A program made the translations under genes and the position numbers. From positions 57,524 through 121,523 of the forward strand of contig NZ_JASKLS010000020.1 of the NCBI RefSeq assembly GCF_030124375.1: a DNA stretch of 64,000 nt, read 5' to 3'. Origin of the DNA: Sinorhizobium sp. 6-70 (lineage in GTDB: Bacteria > Pseudomonadota > Alphaproteobacteria > Rhizobiales > Rhizobiaceae). The notes under the pieces are model-generated. The model saw nothing but the letters and a program-made list of their open reading frames with translations. It did no database searches and was not told the DNA's origin. Of the stretch, positions 25,162 to 34,444 are shown piece by piece. Position 1 is the first letter of the stretch. Each line of letters begins with the position of its first letter.

Positions 25162-25668
25162 ATGACCGATATATTGAATGAGGTTTGGGGTGAGCTTTAT
25201 TGGAACACCGGCGATTGGCTCCCCTGGTTGGCGATGCAGGCGTTGTTTGCTGCTGTGTTTGCGGCCGTCATCCAATGGTGGTTTAACATCCGCTGGCCGA
25301 TTGTGTTCACGGTGACGCTGGCCTTCATGCTGTCGGTGAACATTTCTCGCCTTCCTCCGAGCCCGATCTCGCCAACCGAAATTGCAAAGATGAACGACTC
25401 CCTTCCGCGTCAATTCGACGGAATCACTATCGAGTCAGTATCGTTTGCCCATCGCGTTTTCACGTTCCAGGCCTCATCTCCAGAGCCGCTCGAAGCGGCG
25501 GACTTGAAAAAAAGCCTCGGTGCTGATTCCGGCCTAGTTGCTGAGCAATGCAAAACGTTCGGGAAGTGGCTGGCCACCCGGCAGATAAAGCAAATACAGT
25601 ACGTATGGTCTTGGCCCGGTGGTACCTACAGCCACGCTATCGAAGCACGAGATTGCCAGAAGGACTAA
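25162..25668 (+). CDS. Hypothetical membrane protein beside IS66
   Basis: The 168-residue protein starts 10 bp after tnpC and has an AGG 6 bp before the ATG. Two hydrophobic stretches (about 15-33 and 38-56) are likely membrane helices, followed by a soluble domain of about 100 residues with FDGITIESVSFAHRVFTFQA and a short AEQCKTFGKWLATRQIKQ helix. It resembles no family known to me. Position suggests either an IS66 passenger gene or a resident gene at the insertion edge. Its cysteine pair (Cys near 133 and in the C-terminal RDCQKD) could form a disulphide outside the membrane. Confidence 0.6.
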   Translation: MTDILNEVWGELYWNTGDWLPWLAMQALFAAVFAAVIQWWFNIRWPIVFTVTLAFMLSVNISRLPPSPISPTEIAKMNDSLPRQFDGITIESVSFAHRVFTFQASSPEPLEAADLKKSLGADSGLVAEQCKTFGKWLATRQIKQIQYVWSWPGGTYSHAIEARDCQKD

Positions 25669-26039
25669 CAGCAACGGCATTGCAGCGTTGCAGCGGTGCT
25701 AAGCGGAATTCAGGATTCGAACTAGCTGGTGCGTGATTCCGTTCTGCCCTGCACCGCTGCTGTACGAGAGGTCTGCAGCAGCCACTGAAACCCCGATCAA
25801 GCTATGTGGAGGGGCTGTCCGCGGTGTTCACCGGACGGATACCTCCCAACGCGTTGCTGCGACGCAGCAGAATATTTGTTACCGAAGGACGGATATCGGC
25901 TTCATACGGTCAGCCCGTGCAGGGAACCGGGTTTAACCTATCAACTATCGACGGAATCCGTTGCTGTTGTTTTTTGCGCATTGCCGTGAGCGCCGATCTT
26001 GGGCTCGCCCGCGCGCCGGCGGCTTTGAGATGTCGGTGA
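25669..26039. other. Gene-free stretch
   Basis: About 370 bp between the hypothetical membrane-protein gene and the epimerase remnant, without a recognised gene. Confidence 0.4.
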
Positions 26040-26232
26040 ATTCTCAGCCAAGGCTCAAGAAGTTTGATCTTCGTGTTCGCAATCGTAACGAGGCGACGGT
26101 GACACCATGCTCTGGCAGCGCTTGTGGCTCGGAGACTTTGACCGCGAAGCTATCGCGATAGCGCGGGGCGGCAGCTTCGAGATCAGGCATCGGCAGGGCG
26201 ATGTGATTGACCCAGGTCAGGATATCATGCAT
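26040..26232 (-). pseudogene. Remnant of methylmalonyl-CoA epimerase gene
   Basis: The minus strand starts with HIALPMPDLEAAAPRYRD, then VKVSEPQALPEHGVTV, the N-terminal half-module of methylmalonyl-CoA epimerase. The frame then shifts, after which ANTKIKLLEPW is recognisable in another frame (the family has NTKIELLEPLG). The remaining half of the protein is missing. The ATG overlaps the end of the mutase gene by eight bases, so the two were once one operon. The loss means 2S/2R interconversion must be supplied elsewhere in the genome. Confidence 0.75.
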
Positions 26233-28366
26233 TGCGCGGTCTTCCCTCTGTCAGATCGAGCACGGCGCGGGCCGCATCGACGACATTCGTGCCTGGCCCG
26301 AACACCGCGGCTACACCGCGCTCATACAAGAACTCGTAGTCCTTGCGGGGGATGACGCCGCCGCAAACAACGATGACATGGTCGGCACCCTTCGTCTTCA
26401 AGCGAGCAATAAGTTGAGGTATCAGTGTCTTGTGGCCAGCGGCAAGCGATGAGACACCGATTACATCGACCTTGTTCTCGATCGCGAGGTCGGCCGCCTC
26501 ATCGGGAGTCTGGAAAAGCGGCCCCGCCACGACATCAAAACCGATGTCCCCGAAAGCCGAGGCAATCACCTTGGCTCCCCTGTCGTGGCCGTCCTGTCCG
26601 AGCTTGGCGACGAGAATTTTCGGTCTACGCCCCAATTTGCGGATATGTTCGGAAAGCCGGCCCTTCAGGGTCTGATACTCCGGATCGTTCTCGCTCGCCG
26701 GGCCATAGACGTCACCGACGACTTCAGGCGCCGCCGAGTGTTCGCCAAAGGCCTCGCGCATGGCGTCCGAGATCTCCCCTACGCTCGCGCGCGCCCTCGC
26801 TGCCTCGACTGCGGCGGCCAGGAGATTCCCCTGGCGGGTACGCGCAACTTCCTTCAAGGCGTCAATCGCTTGGGTCCATTGGTGCGGACTGCGGGTCTGG
26901 CGGATCAACTCAAGTCGCCGGATTTGCGCGTCGCGCACCGCATTGTTGTCGATGTCGAGAGTCTCGATCGCGTCCTCTTCCGGCAGCCGGTATTTGTTGA
27001 GGCCAACGATGACGTCCTCACCGCGGTCGATCGCCGCCTGCCTACGGGTGGCGGCCTCCTGGATCAGGCGTTTGGGCAGGCCGCTCTCGATGGCCTTGGT
27101 CATGCCGCCGAGGCTTTCGACCTCCTCGATCAGCGCCCAGGCTTTTTGCGCCAGCTCCGCCGTCAGGCTCTCGACATAGTAGGAGCCAGCAAGCGGGTCG
27201 ACCACCCTGGTGATGCCGGTCTCGTGCTGGAGGATGAGCTGGGTGTTGCGTGCGATGCGCGCGGAGAACTCGGTCGGCAACGCGATCGCCTCGTCGAAGG
27301 AATTGGTGTGCAGCGACTGGGTGCCGCCGAGCGCGGCCGACAGCGCCTCATAGGCCGTGCGGATGATGTTGTTATAAGGGTCCTGCTCCTGCAGCGACAC
27401 GCCCGAGGTCTGGCAGTGAGTGCGCAGCATCGACGACGAAGCCATTTTCGGCTGGAACTCCTCCATGATCCGAGACCAGAGGAGCCGCGCGGCGCGCAGC
27501 TTGGCCGCCTCCATGAAGAAATTCATGCCGATCGCGAAAAAAAAGGAGAGCCGCCCGGCGAAATCGTCAACATCGAGGCCCTTCCTGATCGCGGCCCGTA
27601 CATATTCGCGGCCATCGGCGAGTGTGAATGCAAGCTCTTGCACCAGTGTCGCGCCGGCCTCCTGCATGTGGTAGCCGGAGATAGAAATCGAGTTGAACTT
27701 CGGCATCTCCTTCGAGGTGAATTCGATGATGTCGGCAACGATCCGCATCGAGGCTTCGGGCGGATAGATATAGGTGTTGCGGACCATGAACTCCTTGAGA
27801 ATGTCGTTCTGAATGGTCCCGGAGAGCTCCCGGCGCGGCACGCCCTGCTCCTCACCGGCGACGATGAAGGAAGCGAGAATCGGGATCACCGCGCCGTTCA
27901 TGGTCATCGACACGGACATCTCTGCAAGCGGAATCCTGTCGAACAGGATCTTCATGTCCTCGATCGAGTCGATCGCCACACCGGCCTTGCCGACATCGCC
28001 AGTGACGCGGGGGTGGTCGCTGTCGTAGCCGCGATGCGTGGCGAGGTCGAAGGCGACGGAGAGGCCCTTCTGGCCTGCGGCGAGCGCCTTGCGGTAAAAG
28101 GCATTGGATTCCTCGGCGGTCGAGAAGCCGGCATATTGTCGAATGGTCCATGGCCGGCCGGCATACATGGTGGCGCGCGGGCCGCGGGTAAACGGCGCGA
28201 TTCCCGGCAGCGAGCCGAGATGCACGAGATTGGCCGTGTCCTCCTCCGTATAGAGCGGCTTGACGGCGATACCCTCCGGCGTGTGCCAGGCCAGCAAGTC
28301 ATGCGAGGTCTTGAGTTCGCGTTCGGCGAGTTTTTGCCAATCAGTGAGGCTCTTCCGATCGCTCAT
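26225..28366 (-). CDS. bhbA: Methylmalonyl-CoA mutase
   Basis: The 713-residue adenosylcobalamin enzyme interconverts methylmalonyl-CoA and succinyl-CoA in propionate and polyhydroxybutyrate-linked metabolism. The N-terminal TIM barrel has RGPRATMYAGRPWTIRQYAG, SVAFDLATHRGYDSDHPRV, MNGAVIPILASFI and CQTSGVSLQEQDPYNNIIRT. The C-terminal B12 domain has the base-off motif DGHDRG in KLGQDGHDRGAKVIA, then SSLAAGHKTL and CGGVIP. ATG 28366 (MSDRKSLTDW) fits the family length of about 712; the frame upstream is a carboxylase remnant. It looks fully functional although both flanking pathway genes are decayed. The symbol follows usage in Sinorhizobium. Confidence 0.95.
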   Translation of the reverse strand: MSDRKSLTDWQKLAERELKTSHDLLAWHTPEGIAVKPLYTEEDTANLVHLGSLPGIAPFTRGPRATMYAGRPWTIRQYAGFSTAEESNAFYRKALAAGQKGLSVAFDLATHRGYDSDHPRVTGDVGKAGVAIDSIEDMKILFDRIPLAEMSVSMTMNGAVIPILASFIVAGEEQGVPRRELSGTIQNDILKEFMVRNTYIYPPEASMRIVADIIEFTSKEMPKFNSISISGYHMQEAGATLVQELAFTLADGREYVRAAIRKGLDVDDFAGRLSFFFAIGMNFFMEAAKLRAARLLWSRIMEEFQPKMASSSMLRTHCQTSGVSLQEQDPYNNIIRTAYEALSAALGGTQSLHTNSFDEAIALPTEFSARIARNTQLILQHETGITRVVDPLAGSYYVESLTAELAQKAWALIEEVESLGGMTKAIESGLPKRLIQEAATRRQAAIDRGEDVIVGLNKYRLPEEDAIETLDIDNNAVRDAQIRRLELIRQTRSPHQWTQAIDALKEVARTRQGNLLAAAVEAARARASVGEISDAMREAFGEHSAAPEVVGDVYGPASENDPEYQTLKGRLSEHIRKLGRRPKILVAKLGQDGHDRGAKVIASAFGDIGFDVVAGPLFQTPDEAADLAIENKVDVIGVSSLAAGHKTLIPQLIARLKTKGADHVIVVCGGVIPRKDYEFLYERGVAAVFGPGTNVVDAARAVLDLTEGRPRNA

Positions 28367-28369
28367 TTC

Positions 28370-28550
28370 AAACTCCATGATGATTTCGTCGACGGCCAGC
28401 GACTGGCCAACCATTGCTCTCACGGACTTGACACCGCCGTCTTGTCGCTCTTGAGCGCGTTTCCATCTGCATTGCTTCCACCGTCGCAAGTGACTGCCCC
28501 GCTTTGACCTGGTCACCTTTCTTGACAAGGATTTGAGTAACATGGGGCAA
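28370..28550 (-). pseudogene. Remnant of acyl-CoA carboxylase alpha subunit (biotinyl domain)
   Basis: One minus frame gives MPHVTQILVKKGDQVKAGQS and LATVEAMQMET, a biotinyl domain whose lysine site reads EAMQMET instead of EAMKMEN. A second frame continues RAQERQDGGVKSVRAMVGQS and LAVDEIIMEFE, the usual end of propionyl-CoA carboxylase alpha. A frameshift separates them. The biotin-accepting Lys is replaced by Gln, so the fragment could not carry biotin. The biotin carboxylase part is absent. Confidence 0.75.
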
Positions 28551-28673
28551 AGCAGCTGCTTATGAACGAGGGCCGACGAGGGCAATGTCAGACGCAGGAG
28601 CCCGCACGATCTTGGGGGGCCGGTAAATGGTCCCTTTCTCGCTGATTTCGCATACCAGGGGTACGTTTGTTTT

Positions 28674-29669
28674 TCAAGAATGCAGCGGTCGCGCGAGGAG
28701 TGCTAGCTCGTCGTTGACGTCGACAGGCACTCCGGATTTGACACCGCAGACGATGGATGTGGTACGCGCACGAATATCAATGGGCATAGAAGAACACGGA
28801 TCCAACGGATGCAGGATGCCTATAAGATCTCCCTGCTTCACTTCGTCGAACACCGAGCAGCGAGGTTCGAAGATGCCACGCTCAGGCGATTTCAGCTGGT
28901 CGGAGGAGAACGTTTTGAGTGTTCGGCTAGACTTCTGTTGACGGAACGTCGGATATTCCGCTTTTCCCCTGACGATGCCGAGCGCGATCAGTGCATTTCG
29001 AATCCCAGTTTCGGCGACCGCAAGGTTGTCGGTGCCGACCGCGCCGCCGCCGAGTTCAAGGCACACGAATATCTTGCCCTGACTATGTGCCAATGTGTCG
29101 AACATTCCACGCGTATCTGGCCCCTCCCAGACCAAAGTCACCGGCAATTTGAACGCTTCCGACATTCGGAGCGTCTTGCTCATGAGATCGGCATCGGCGA
29201 TAGGATGGGTCGTGCTTGCCGGGGCAAACTCCCACCTCGGTCCAAAGCTGTGCAGATCAAACACTGTGTCGACCATTGGCAATAATACGCGAGAAACCGC
29301 ATCCGCGATGCGTTCGGATATAGAACCGTCCCCGCGGCCGGGAAACACCCGATTAAGGTTCAGCCCGTCCCCCGGCGAGTTGCGACTCCATGCTTTCAGA
29401 GCTGGTGGATTGAGCACGGGTACGAGTATGACTCTTCCGCATTCTTGTAATCGAGGTAACCAATCGAGAATCCGTCGTGCGACAATTGGCCCCTCCAATT
29501 CGTTACCGTGACATCCGGCGGTGATGAGCAGGCGTGGCCCTTCTCCTTTATTGAAGCTTAAGACTGGGAGCGGAAGAGGTTCGCTGTCGGCGCCTTTGGG
29601 GACCACAAGATGTCCTTTGCTCATGCCGGCCTGATCGGGATCGAATGTAAGGTGTGGTGTTTCGCTCAT
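28674..29669 (-). CDS. doeB: N-alpha-acetyl-diaminobutyrate deacetylase-like (DoeB/EutE family)
   Basis: The 331-residue zinc enzyme belongs to the succinylglutamate desuccinylase/aspartoacylase family. Zinc ligands are seen in GCHGNELEGP (His and Glu) and in FDLHSFG (His); the substrate-carboxylate arginine motif NLNRVFPG is present. The C-terminal beta domain ends VDVNDELALLARPLH. In ectoine breakdown DoeB removes the acetyl group from N-alpha-acetyl-diaminobutyrate, made by the hydrolase DoeA; a DoeA-like gene lies upstream on the same strand, which is the main reason for this name. Other acyl-amino acids are possible substrates. A 521-bp gap separates the two genes. Confidence 0.8.
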   Translation of the reverse strand: MSETPHLTFDPDQAGMSKGHLVVPKGADSEPLPLPVLSFNKGEGPRLLITAGCHGNELEGPIVARRILDWLPRLQECGRVILVPVLNPPALKAWSRNSPGDGLNLNRVFPGRGDGSISERIADAVSRVLLPMVDTVFDLHSFGPRWEFAPASTTHPIADADLMSKTLRMSEAFKLPVTLVWEGPDTRGMFDTLAHSQGKIFVCLELGGGAVGTDNLAVAETGIRNALIALGIVRGKAEYPTFRQQKSSRTLKTFSSDQLKSPERGIFEPRCSVFDEVKQGDLIGILHPLDPCSSMPIDIRARTTSIVCGVKSGVPVDVNDELALLARPLHS

Positions 29670-30190
29670 TGTTCAGCCTGCATTAGTTAATAGAATTTGT
29701 AAGTGTGATCGTCGTCACACGTCCTTTCGCGTCGTCGATAAGGGTCTGCCCTGGACATCACAGTCGCTTCCGACTTCCAATCCGCCGTTTTGAGATCAAT
29801 CAAGCACATACGAGACGATTGGATTTGTTTCGATACGATTGATCTCAAACCAGCCTCGTTCCTTCCTTGTGAAGCGAGCGGCTCGTGAACTGAGACTTCC
29901 AAGTGCCGGCCTAGAACTCGCCTCTGTTGCCAAGTTAAGAGGCTGGCGTTGCCAAAAGAGGTTTTCGAAATGCTGTGGAGTCGGAATACCTTGCCCCGTC
30001 CGAAGGCCAAGCATACCGATTTCGGTCGGTGACGTCGCCGTTGCCTGGAATTTTGCGAACGGCTATAAGAGTTCTGAGCGCTTAAGAGAGGCCGACTAAC
30101 CGTCGACCCCTCCGCTAGCAGCAAGCTATAACGTCACGACAGGGATACTTGCTAAGTAAACCTTGAGCGCGACTGCCGCCCGCAAGTGGC
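29670..30190. other. Gap between doeA-like and doeB-like genes
   Basis: About 520 bp with no assigned gene. In ectoine catabolic operons these genes are usually adjacent, so the gap may hold the remains of a deleted gene. Minus-strand frames across it (for example one ending in RKERGWFEINRIETNPIVSY) were not recognised. Confidence 0.4.
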
Positions 30191-31366
30191 TTAGAGCTCG
30201 AACAGCTGTCTCGGCGACTTGGTTAGGACTTCGCAGCCGGAGTCCGTGACACGGATAGTTTCGCTTATTATATAGCCGAAATCTTCATCAACCCAGTTCC
30301 CAAGCATCAGGTGAAAGGTCATGTTTGGCTTCAGCACCGTCATGTCACCGTCCTGCAGGCTTGCACAGCAGGGTTCGCTCCAATCGATGCCGATGTCATA
30401 TCCACATCGCGAGTCCTTCTGGAAACCGGACTTTTCGATCGTGCGATAAAATGCGTTCGCGACATCGCTACACGTTGCACCGGGCCGAGCACTAGCAACC
30501 GCTGCTTCCAACCCCAACACCTCTGCATCGTGAAGGCGCCGAAGACGATCGGACGGGGCACCAACTGAGAAAGTGCGCATTATGGCTGAAACATAGCCGT
30601 GACGGATGCCTGCTATCTCAAGGTTGATCTGAGATCCATCACGGATCACATCTTCGCTCCACCGAATGTGGCAGGTGCCGGTACGAGGGGAAGAGCAGAG
30701 ATACAACGGCGCGAGATCAGTTCCAGCTTTTCCATTTGCCCCGCGAGCGAGTTGAGCTACGATTTCGGCGATAACGTCGGCTTCACGAACACCTGGTCGA
30801 ATAACTTCAGACGCCTTGAGGATTCCTGCGTCCGCGATCGCGGCGGCATCACGCATCATCGCGATCTCGAGATCGGACTTGATCATACGGATCCAGGCAA
30901 TAGAATAGGTGCAGTCGACTATTCGAGCGTTTGGCAGGCGAGACTTGAACTTCTCAGCGGATTGTATTGAGAGATAACCAAGTTGCAGCCCAATACCGCG
31001 TCTCGGGGCGTCGTCCAGTTCGTTTACGAAATCTATAACGGCATCGAACCCATCCTTGTCTGGGTTCCCAATGAGCGTTTCCGGATATGCGATTACTTTG
31101 CTGCGATCCATAAAAGTTAGGTGTACGGCTGCAGGCGCATCCTGGCGCCGCAACACGAATGTTGGCTCTTCTTCTTTCAAAGAGACGACAAGGGCCTGCG
31201 GCACGTAAGCCGACTTAGCCGTGTACCCCGTCAGGTAGTTGATATCTGTTTGATTTCCCACAATGAGTGTATCAATTTCGAGCCGCTCCATCTCTGACTT
31301 GACCGCGGCGAGTCGACTTAGAAACTCGGCGCGGGGAAAAACCTGGGGCCCCTTTACAATCGGCAT
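30191..31366 (-). CDS. doeA: Ectoine hydrolase-like M24 protein (DoeA/EutD family)
   Basis: The 391-residue protein has the pita-bread M24 fold: an N-terminal creatinase-like domain (DTLIVGNQTDINYLTGYTAK) and a C-terminal domain with CHIRWSEDVIRDGSQINLEI and CGYDIGIDW, then LKPNMTFHLMLGNW. The usual M24 metal ligands are replaced (NLEIAG in place of the Asp-containing strand), as in DoeA. DoeA opens the ectoine ring to N-alpha-acetyl-diaminobutyrate. An AAGGAG site lies 6 bp before the ATG. It follows the polyamine-type ABC importer genes by about 83 bp, so importer and hydrolase probably form one operon. Confidence 0.87.
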   Translation of the reverse strand: MPIVKGPQVFPRAEFLSRLAAVKSEMERLEIDTLIVGNQTDINYLTGYTAKSAYVPQALVVSLKEEEPTFVLRRQDAPAAVHLTFMDRSKVIAYPETLIGNPDKDGFDAVIDFVNELDDAPRRGIGLQLGYLSIQSAEKFKSRLPNARIVDCTYSIAWIRMIKSDLEIAMMRDAAAIADAGILKASEVIRPGVREADVIAEIVAQLARGANGKAGTDLAPLYLCSSPRTGTCHIRWSEDVIRDGSQINLEIAGIRHGYVSAIMRTFSVGAPSDRLRRLHDAEVLGLEAAVASARPGATCSDVANAFYRTIEKSGFQKDSRCGYDIGIDWSEPCCASLQDGDMTVLKPNMTFHLMLGNWVDEDFGYIISETIRVTDSGCEVLTKSPRQLFEL

Positions 31367-31449
31367 ATCTGGCTCCTTTAGAGTGATTGGATTTTGACGA
31401 CGTACGCACCTTGGCTACTCTACAAGAGCGTTCGGGGCGCCGACGTTGA

Positions 31450-32274
31450 CTAGGTGCTTGTTCTGTTCTGGGCGAGGCGTATCGCGCCCATCAGGATGAT
31501 GGAGATTGCAACGATGATTGTGGAGACCACTGCAATGACGGGTGTGAGGTTGAAGTCGATGTCTTCGAACAGCTTCCTCGTTATCGTCTTGCCCTCGATG
31601 CCGGAGATGAAGAAGGCGACGGTCGCCTCATCGAACGAGGAGACGAAGGCAAAGACGGCGCCGGTAACGACACCGGGAGTAATATGTGGCAGGACGATCT
31701 CGAAGAAAGCGCGGCCGCGGTTAGCCCCGCAGTTCAGCGCGGCCATTTCGAGAACGGGATCGAAGCGCTGCAGCGATGCCGAAACGGCAATGACCACATA
31801 GGGAATGGTCAGCATGGTGTGTGCCAACAGAAAGCCGAAGAAATTCCCCGTCAGCCGAAGCGGCGCAAAGAACAGATAGAGCGCAATCGCCATGATGATA
31901 TGGGGAACGATCAGGGGGCTGAGCGCCAATCCGAGCACTAGCGATTTCCCCGGAAGGTCGCCCCGGACCAGGGCGATCGCGGCCAAGGTTCCGATGATCG
32001 TTGCCGAAATGGTGGTGAAGAAAGCGATGCGCAGACTGAAAAGCATCGCCGCCATCCAGTCGGGATCGCTAAAGAATTCGCTGTACCATTTCAGCGTCAG
32101 CCCCGAAGGCGGGAACTCGATGTAGGGGGCACTGTTAAACGAGATCGGTATGACGATCAGCGTGGGCAGAATCAGGAAGAATAGGATGAGCCCAATCACA
32201 GCGCCCGCGGCGAGTTTGCCCAGCACGTGAGGACGAGACGGTCGCGTCTGGCTCAAGGCGATGGTCTCAGACAT
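31450..32274 (-). CDS. ABC transporter permease, PotC type (copy A)
   Basis: The 274-residue permease has about six membrane segments and the PotC-type EAA loop near LNCGANRGRAFFEIVLPHIT. ATG 32274 (MSETIALSQTRPS) is chosen; it overlaps the upstream permease gene by eight bases. The gene ends AQNRTST followed by TAG. The stop lies just at the border of the large duplication, so this copy keeps what appears to be the native C-terminus, while copy B does not. It works with the PotB-type permease and ATPase encoded upstream. Confidence 0.93.
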   Translation of the reverse strand: MSETIALSQTRPSRPHVLGKLAAGAVIGLILFFLILPTLIVIPISFNSAPYIEFPPSGLTLKWYSEFFSDPDWMAAMLFSLRIAFFTTISATIIGTLAAIALVRGDLPGKSLVLGLALSPLIVPHIIMAIALYLFFAPLRLTGNFFGFLLAHTMLTIPYVVIAVSASLQRFDPVLEMAALNCGANRGRAFFEIVLPHITPGVVTGAVFAFVSSFDEATVAFFISGIEGKTITRKLFEDIDFNLTPVIAVVSTIIVAISIILMGAIRLAQNRTST

Positions 32275-33181
32275 TTGCGAATCCTCTAGAGGTGGCCAAA
32301 ACTCTGCGGAACATGAACGTGAGCACCAGAGTGACCACAAGAAGGACCGTCGCCAGTGCGCCCGCGAACGGCCAGTCGAGCATGATCGTTGTCTGCTGTC
32401 CGATAAGGGTCGCCATCATCAGGGTCTGTGGACCTCCTAAGAGGGCCGGCGTGACGTAGAAACCGAGTGCAAGAATGAAGGTCATGAGGGCGCCGGCGAA
32501 GACGCCGGGAAGGCTGAGCGGCAAGATAATCCTGGCAAAGGTGGTGAAGGTGCCGGCGCCCAGGTTTGCAGCAGCCTGGGGCAGTTCCTTTGGTATGGTC
32601 CGCAGGGCGGCATAGATGGGCAGAACCATGAACGGCAGCATCACATGTGTCATGGCGACGATAACTGCGCCTTCGGTATAGATCAGCTTGAGCGGCTGCT
32701 CGACGATGCCGGTTCCAACGAGAATGTCGTTGAGAACGCCTTTGCGCTGCAACAGAACGATCCAGGCATAGGAACGCACAAGAACCGATGTCCATAACGG
32801 GATCAGGACGCAAGCTGCAATCAAAAGCGTTAGCCTACTGCCCGCACGCGCCATAGCGAAGGCAACCGGATATCCGAGAACGAAAGCGCCTACCGTCGTA
32901 GCAAATGCGATCCAGAGTGTACGCAGCAGCACCTTCAAATAAAGTGGCTCGTTGAACATGCGAAGATAGTTGTCGAGGGTGAAGCCGGGGTCGAACAGGC
33001 TGCCGACCAGCATGCGACCCACCGGGTACAGAAAGCTAAAGAACAAGAGTAGAAGGAGGGGCAGCAGCAGCACAGCCGTTAAGAGCGGAGGATATCTGCC
33101 GCTGGTTCCGGTGACCACGAATAGCCGCGCAAAACGTGGCGCGGGGGCAGGATTTACGGAAGACACGTCCAAACTGCTCAT
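32267..33181 (-). CDS. ABC transporter permease, PotB type (copy A)
   Basis: This 304-residue inner-membrane permease of the spermidine/putrescine/2-aminoethylphosphonate class has six predicted membrane segments and the EAA loop ELPQAAANLGAGTFTTFARI followed by ILPLSLPGVFAGAL. It is translationally coupled to the ATPase gene upstream (four-base overlap) and the second permease downstream (eight-base overlap). Confidence 0.93.
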   Translation of the reverse strand: MSSLDVSSVNPAPAPRFARLFVVTGTSGRYPPLLTAVLLLPLLLLLFFSFLYPVGRMLVGSLFDPGFTLDNYLRMFNEPLYLKVLLRTLWIAFATTVGAFVLGYPVAFAMARAGSRLTLLIAACVLIPLWTSVLVRSYAWIVLLQRKGVLNDILVGTGIVEQPLKLIYTEGAVIVAMTHVMLPFMVLPIYAALRTIPKELPQAAANLGAGTFTTFARIILPLSLPGVFAGALMTFILALGFYVTPALLGGPQTLMMATLIGQQTTIMLDWPFAGALATVLLVVTLVLTFMFRRVLATSRGFANV

Positions 33182-34296
33182 TTGCCGTCGCCCTTGCCGG
33201 AAAACAAGTGAATGGCATCGGCCTGGAACAGAATGTCGACCTCATCACCGCGCGCAAATGCCGCCAGGTCTCGGCTTGCCGATGCCTGGATATGCAGCGG
33301 GGGGCCGCTACGTCCATCAACGTTGACCAGTAGAGTCTGGTGGGTGCCGAGATAGATCGAGGTGTTCACGGTGCCAGCAACTGCGTCGGGGCCGCCAGAG
33401 CCGCGTGGGGCGAGAGAGATGTTCTCCGGCCGGATCGCAGCCTGCAGCGACAGTCCGGGAGAAAGCTCAAAGGAGCGTCCGCTAAGTGAGCGCGTCACGC
33501 TGAGCGTCGAGGCGTCGGTGACCCTGATCCGGTGGCTGGCCTTCTCGGATCCAATATATTCGACCGGCAAGAAGTTCATCTTGCCGATAAAATCTGCGAC
33601 GAATGGAGAAGCGGGCTCGCCATAAAGGCTGGCGGGGCTGCCGATCTGCGCGACTTGGCCGTCGTTCATGACCGCGATGCGATCCGACATGGTCAACGCC
33701 TCCTCCTGATCGTGGGTCACATAGATCACGGTCACACCGAGTCGCTGCTGGAGGGACTTGATCTCGATCTGCAACTGCTCGCGGAGTTTCTTGTCGAGCG
33801 CGCCGAGGGGCTCGTCCATCAGGAGCACCGGGGGCTCGAACACCAGCGCCCGCGCGAGCGCAACACGCTGCTGTTGGCCGCCCGACAATTGAGCGGGCGC
33901 CCTTCTGCCGTAGGCGTCTAGCTGGACCATCGCGAGCGCTTCGCCGACCCGTCGGGTGATCTCGGCCTTGTCGATCTTCCGCATGCGCAGCGGAAAAGCC
34001 ACGTTATCGTTCACCGACATGTGCGGAAAGAGCGCATACTTCTGAAACACCATACCCACATTGCGCCGGTTGGGCGCGACGTAGGTCACGTCTCTCGCAC
34101 CGATCTCAATGAGACCCGCGGTCGGCAGCTCAAAGCCCGCTATCATCATCAGAAGGGTCGTTTTGCCGGACCCCGAAGGCCCCAGCAGCGAGAGAAACTC
34201 TCCCGCCTTCACATCGATGGAAATACCCTCGACCGCAGTGACAGCCCCGTAGCGCTTCACGATCTCACGGACCGTGACCCTTGCACCTTTCATCAC
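33178..34296 (-). CDS. ABC transporter ATPase, PotA type (copy A)
   Basis: The 372-residue ATPase has Walker A GPSGSGKTT, a Q-loop in MVFQKYALFPHM, the signature LSGGQQQR, DEPLGALDKKLR and the THDQ switch, followed by a TOBE-type C-terminal domain (IRPENISLAP). It opens the importer operon that runs on through two permeases to the doeA-like gene. Two binding-protein genes lie 4.6-7.6 kb upstream on the same strand. Substrates of this class are amines, polyamines and related small cations. Confidence 0.94.
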   Translation of the reverse strand: MMKGARVTVREIVKRYGAVTAVEGISIDVKAGEFLSLLGPSGSGKTTLLMMIAGFELPTAGLIEIGARDVTYVAPNRRNVGMVFQKYALFPHMSVNDNVAFPLRMRKIDKAEITRRVGEALAMVQLDAYGRRAPAQLSGGQQQRVALARALVFEPPVLLMDEPLGALDKKLREQLQIEIKSLQQRLGVTVIYVTHDQEEALTMSDRIAVMNDGQVAQIGSPASLYGEPASPFVADFIGKMNFLPVEYIGSEKASHRIRVTDASTLSVTRSLSGRSFELSPGLSLQAAIRPENISLAPRGSGGPDAVAGTVNTSIYLGTHQTLLVNVDGRSGPPLHIQASASRDLAAFARGDEVDILFQADAIHLFSGKGDGK

Positions 34297-34444
34297 ATAT
34301 TCCCACTCTGGTAGCTTGCCTCAACTCACGTCAGGCTGACCTTCACCAGGGGTGGAAGTCGACCCAATCAGGATAGTCTCGGCTATTTTGTTTCTGTCAC
34401 GCTAAGCACAGCGAGACGCCGGCACAAGCGGGCGCAGTTATGAT

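Larger units (their letters stand above)
31453..34444. repeat. Large direct duplication, copy A (2,992 bp)
   Basis: This block recurs at 44375-47366 in the same orientation, offset by 12,922 bp. It holds three complete importer genes except for the last base or two of the PotC-type stop codon, plus 148 bp upstream of the ATPase gene. All predicted proteins are identical between copies and no base difference was noticed on inspection. Similarity starts and stops abruptly at both edges. Confidence 0.92.

Noticed and set aside
26585..28507. A 640-codon plus-strand frame opposite methylmalonyl-CoA mutase
   Set aside because: Antisense to a fully conserved enzyme; no ribosome-binding site or motif of its own.
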